DNA from: Planctomycetaceae bacterium
Lineage (GTDB): Bacteria; Planctomycetota; Planctomycetia; Planctomycetales; Planctomycetaceae
Assembly (NCBI GenBank): GCA_041398785.1
Contig: JAWKUA010000012.1
Location: forward strand, 167,649 to 231,648
DNA length: 64,000 bases
Direction: 5' to 3'
Under the pieces are notes generated by a model. That model made no database searches. It had not been told where the DNA came from and saw nothing but the letters and a program-made list of their open reading frames with translations. This document shows positions 62,543 to 64,000 of this stretch, piece by piece (the stretch's first letter is position 1; every line of letters begins with the position of its first letter). Both the position numbers and the translations under genes were made by a program.

Positions 62543-64000
62543 ATGTCTCGCCACGTCGCTGCCCGCAGCCTTGTGTTATCGTGTCCTGATTCATCTGCCG
62601 CCCGCGTACTCGGCGCATGGCGAACGGTGCTTCTTTTCATCGCCCTGCTGATTCCGCTTTCCGTAACGTACGGCGACGACGCTCGCGTGGATTTCGCGGA
62701 ACAGATCCAGCCGCTGCTGGCCGAGAACTGTTTTGCCTGTCACGGACCGGATGCCAGCCATCGTGAAGCGGAACTGCGGCTGGACGAAGAAGCCGCCGTG
62801 AAAAAAGCAGTGGTCGTCCCCGGAGACCCCGCTGCCAGTGAACTGTTCACGCGGATCGTTTCCGTCGATCCGGACCTGCAGATGCCGCCGGCAGATTCCG
62901 GCAAGTCGCTGAAACCGGAAGACATCCGTCTGATTGAACGCTGGATCGCCGAAGGAGCGAAATGGTCGCGGCACTGGGCGTTTGTGTCTCCAAGGAAACC
63001 GGAACCTCCGAACGTCGGCGGAGACTGGAGCCGCAACGCCATCGACCGCTTTGTGTTCCAGCGAATGAAGGAACATGGACTGCATCCGTCACCCGAAGCG
63101 GATCGACGTACGCTGCTGCGGAGAGTCTACTTCGACCTGATCGGTCTGCCGCCGGCCCCCGAGGACCTGGAACGATTCCTCGCGGATACGTCCGACGACG
63201 CGTACGAGAAATTCGTTGATGAACTGCTCGCTGATCCGCACTACGGCGAACGCGTGGCGATCGACTGGCTCGACGCCGCGCGATACGCCGACACCAATGG
63301 CTACCAGAATGATTTCTATCGCAGCATGTGGCCCTGGCGCGACTGGGTCATCAAGGCTCTGAACGACAACCTGCCGTATGACCAGTTCATTCTGCACCAG
63401 ATCGCCGGCGATATGCTGGACAGTCCGACTCAGGATCAGTTGATCGCCACCGGCTTCAGCCGCAATCATCGCATGGTGACGGAAGCCGGTTCGATCGACG
63501 AAGAGTGGGAAGTGGAAAACGTGGTGGACCGCGTGGAAACCACGTCGGCCGCACTGCTGGGTCTGACGATGGGCTGTGGTCGCTGTCACGATCACAAGTA
63601 CGACCCGATTACTCAGACGGAGTTCTATGAGTTCTTCGCATTCTTCAACAACGTCGATGAAAAGGGCGTGTACACCGAAACACGGGGCAATGTGCCTCCG
63701 CTGATTCAGCTTCCGACACCCGATGACGTCGCAAAGCTGAACGAATTCGATACCAGAATCCAGGACCTCGAACAGCAGCTTGCGAAGGCGAATGCAGATG
63801 CGTCGGAATCAAAGTCAGAGAATGCCGCCGTCAACGATCTCTCGCAGCGGCTCGAAGCGGTTCGGAAGGAACGCGGCGATTTCGACAAGTCGATTCAGAC
63901 GACAATGATCATGCGGGACCGTGCCGAATACCGGCCGACGTATCTGCTGAAACGCGGCCAGTACAATCTGCCGGACAAATCACGCGAACTCTGGCCCGCC
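62543..64000 (+). CDS. DUF1549/DUF1553 planctomycete cytochrome-like protein (partial, C-terminus outside window)
   Basis: 486 codons from the ATG at 62543 to the right edge with no stop. A signal-anchor region (about 26-44) precedes the cytochrome-type domain with C63-FA-C66-H67 ('CFACHGPDASHREAELRLDEEAAVKKAVVVPGDPAASELFTRI') and the 'MPPADSGKSLKPEDIRLIERWIAEGAKWSRHWAF' block. DUF1549 follows ('NAIDRFVFQRMKEHGLHPSPEADRRTLLRRVYFDLIGLPPAPED'), with GCGRCHDHKYDPIT further on. A helical, Glu/Lys-rich stretch lies near 410-445. DUF1553 would lie beyond the window. It is the third protein of this class in the window. Confidence 0.94.
   Translation, partial: MSRHVAARSLVLSCPDSSAARVLGAWRTVLLFIALLIPLSVTYGDDARVDFAEQIQPLLAENCFACHGPDASHREAELRLDEEAAVKKAVVVPGDPAASELFTRIVSVDPDLQMPPADSGKSLKPEDIRLIERWIAEGAKWSRHWAFVSPRKPEPPNVGGDWSRNAIDRFVFQRMKEHGLHPSPEADRRTLLRRVYFDLIGLPPAPEDLERFLADTSDDAYEKFVDELLADPHYGERVAIDWLDAARYADTNGYQNDFYRSMWPWRDWVIKALNDNLPYDQFILHQIAGDMLDSPTQDQLIATGFSRNHRMVTEAGSIDEEWEVENVVDRVETTSAALLGLTMGCGRCHDHKYDPITQTEFYEFFAFFNNVDEKGVYTETRGNVPPLIQLPTPDDVAKLNEFDTRIQDLEQQLAKANADASESKSENAAVNDLSQRLEAVRKERGDFDKSIQTTMIMRDRAEYRPTYLLKRGQYNLPDKSRELWPA

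Overview
The window comes from a GC-rich member of the phylum Planctomycetota. The assignment rests on gene families that are largely confined to, or greatly expanded in, that phylum: DUF1501, DUF1549/DUF1553, DUF1552 and DUF1592-type proteins with 'planctomycete cytochrome c' CxxCH motifs, a WD40/cytochrome/coiled-coil fusion, a giant exoprotein with an N-terminal LEPR-XLL-like motif (MLEDRCLLT), a PEP-CTERM protein, and an ECF sigma factor paired with a membrane Ser/Thr kinase. No rRNA, tRNA, CRISPR array, phage or transposase gene was seen. Most of the window is chromosomal core plus lineage-specific accessory genes, with degenerate repeats in the intergenic gaps.

Left part (1-15.4 kb): a partial OadG-like sodium-pump subunit, a palindromic mobile-like repeat, a LamG exoprotein, a double Dabb lipoprotein, a sigma factor/LRR-kinase operon, a PEP-CTERM beta-repeat exoprotein, a GntR(YtrA)-ABC ATPase-permease-beta-propeller operon with a clear palindromic operator, a DUF1579 secreted protein, a decayed GH97 glycosidase remnant and a flippase-like membrane protein.

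Middle (15.7-32.4 kb): malate dehydrogenase, an M50-type membrane metalloprotease fused to PqqD-like and HlyD-like parts, a repeat-rich gap, GMP synthase, an RmlD-like reductase, then a co-oriented surface/periplasmic cluster (cytochrome-WD40-coiled coil, small DsbD-alpha-like protein, DUF1549/1553, PPC-domain protein, DUF1501). Such clusters are typical of Planctomycetota; their biochemical role is still unsettled.

Right part (32.7-64 kb): a 1602-residue CHRD/beta-helix/SdrD-like exoprotein; a Cys-rich lipoprotein; a heavy-metal efflux operon with TolC, an NhaR-like regulator, a small His/Cys-rich secreted protein, a membrane-fusion protein and a CzcA-type RND pump; a DabA-DabB inorganic-carbon uptake pair with a divergent winged-helix regulator and a candidate operator; an ABC exporter/HlyD pair whose nucleotide-binding domain lacks several catalytic residues; and a second cytochrome-type cluster (DUF1592 protein, DUF1552 protein, start of a DUF1549/1553 protein) running off the right edge.

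The most unusual items are the catalytically degenerate ABC exporter, the two distant copies of a ~120-bp full-length palindrome, the triplicated YILPDG/WDR module of the giant exoprotein, the GH97 remnant with an in-frame stop, and the His/Cys-rich protein inside the metal-efflux operon. All functional statements are read from sequence motifs and remembered family features; no database search was run.
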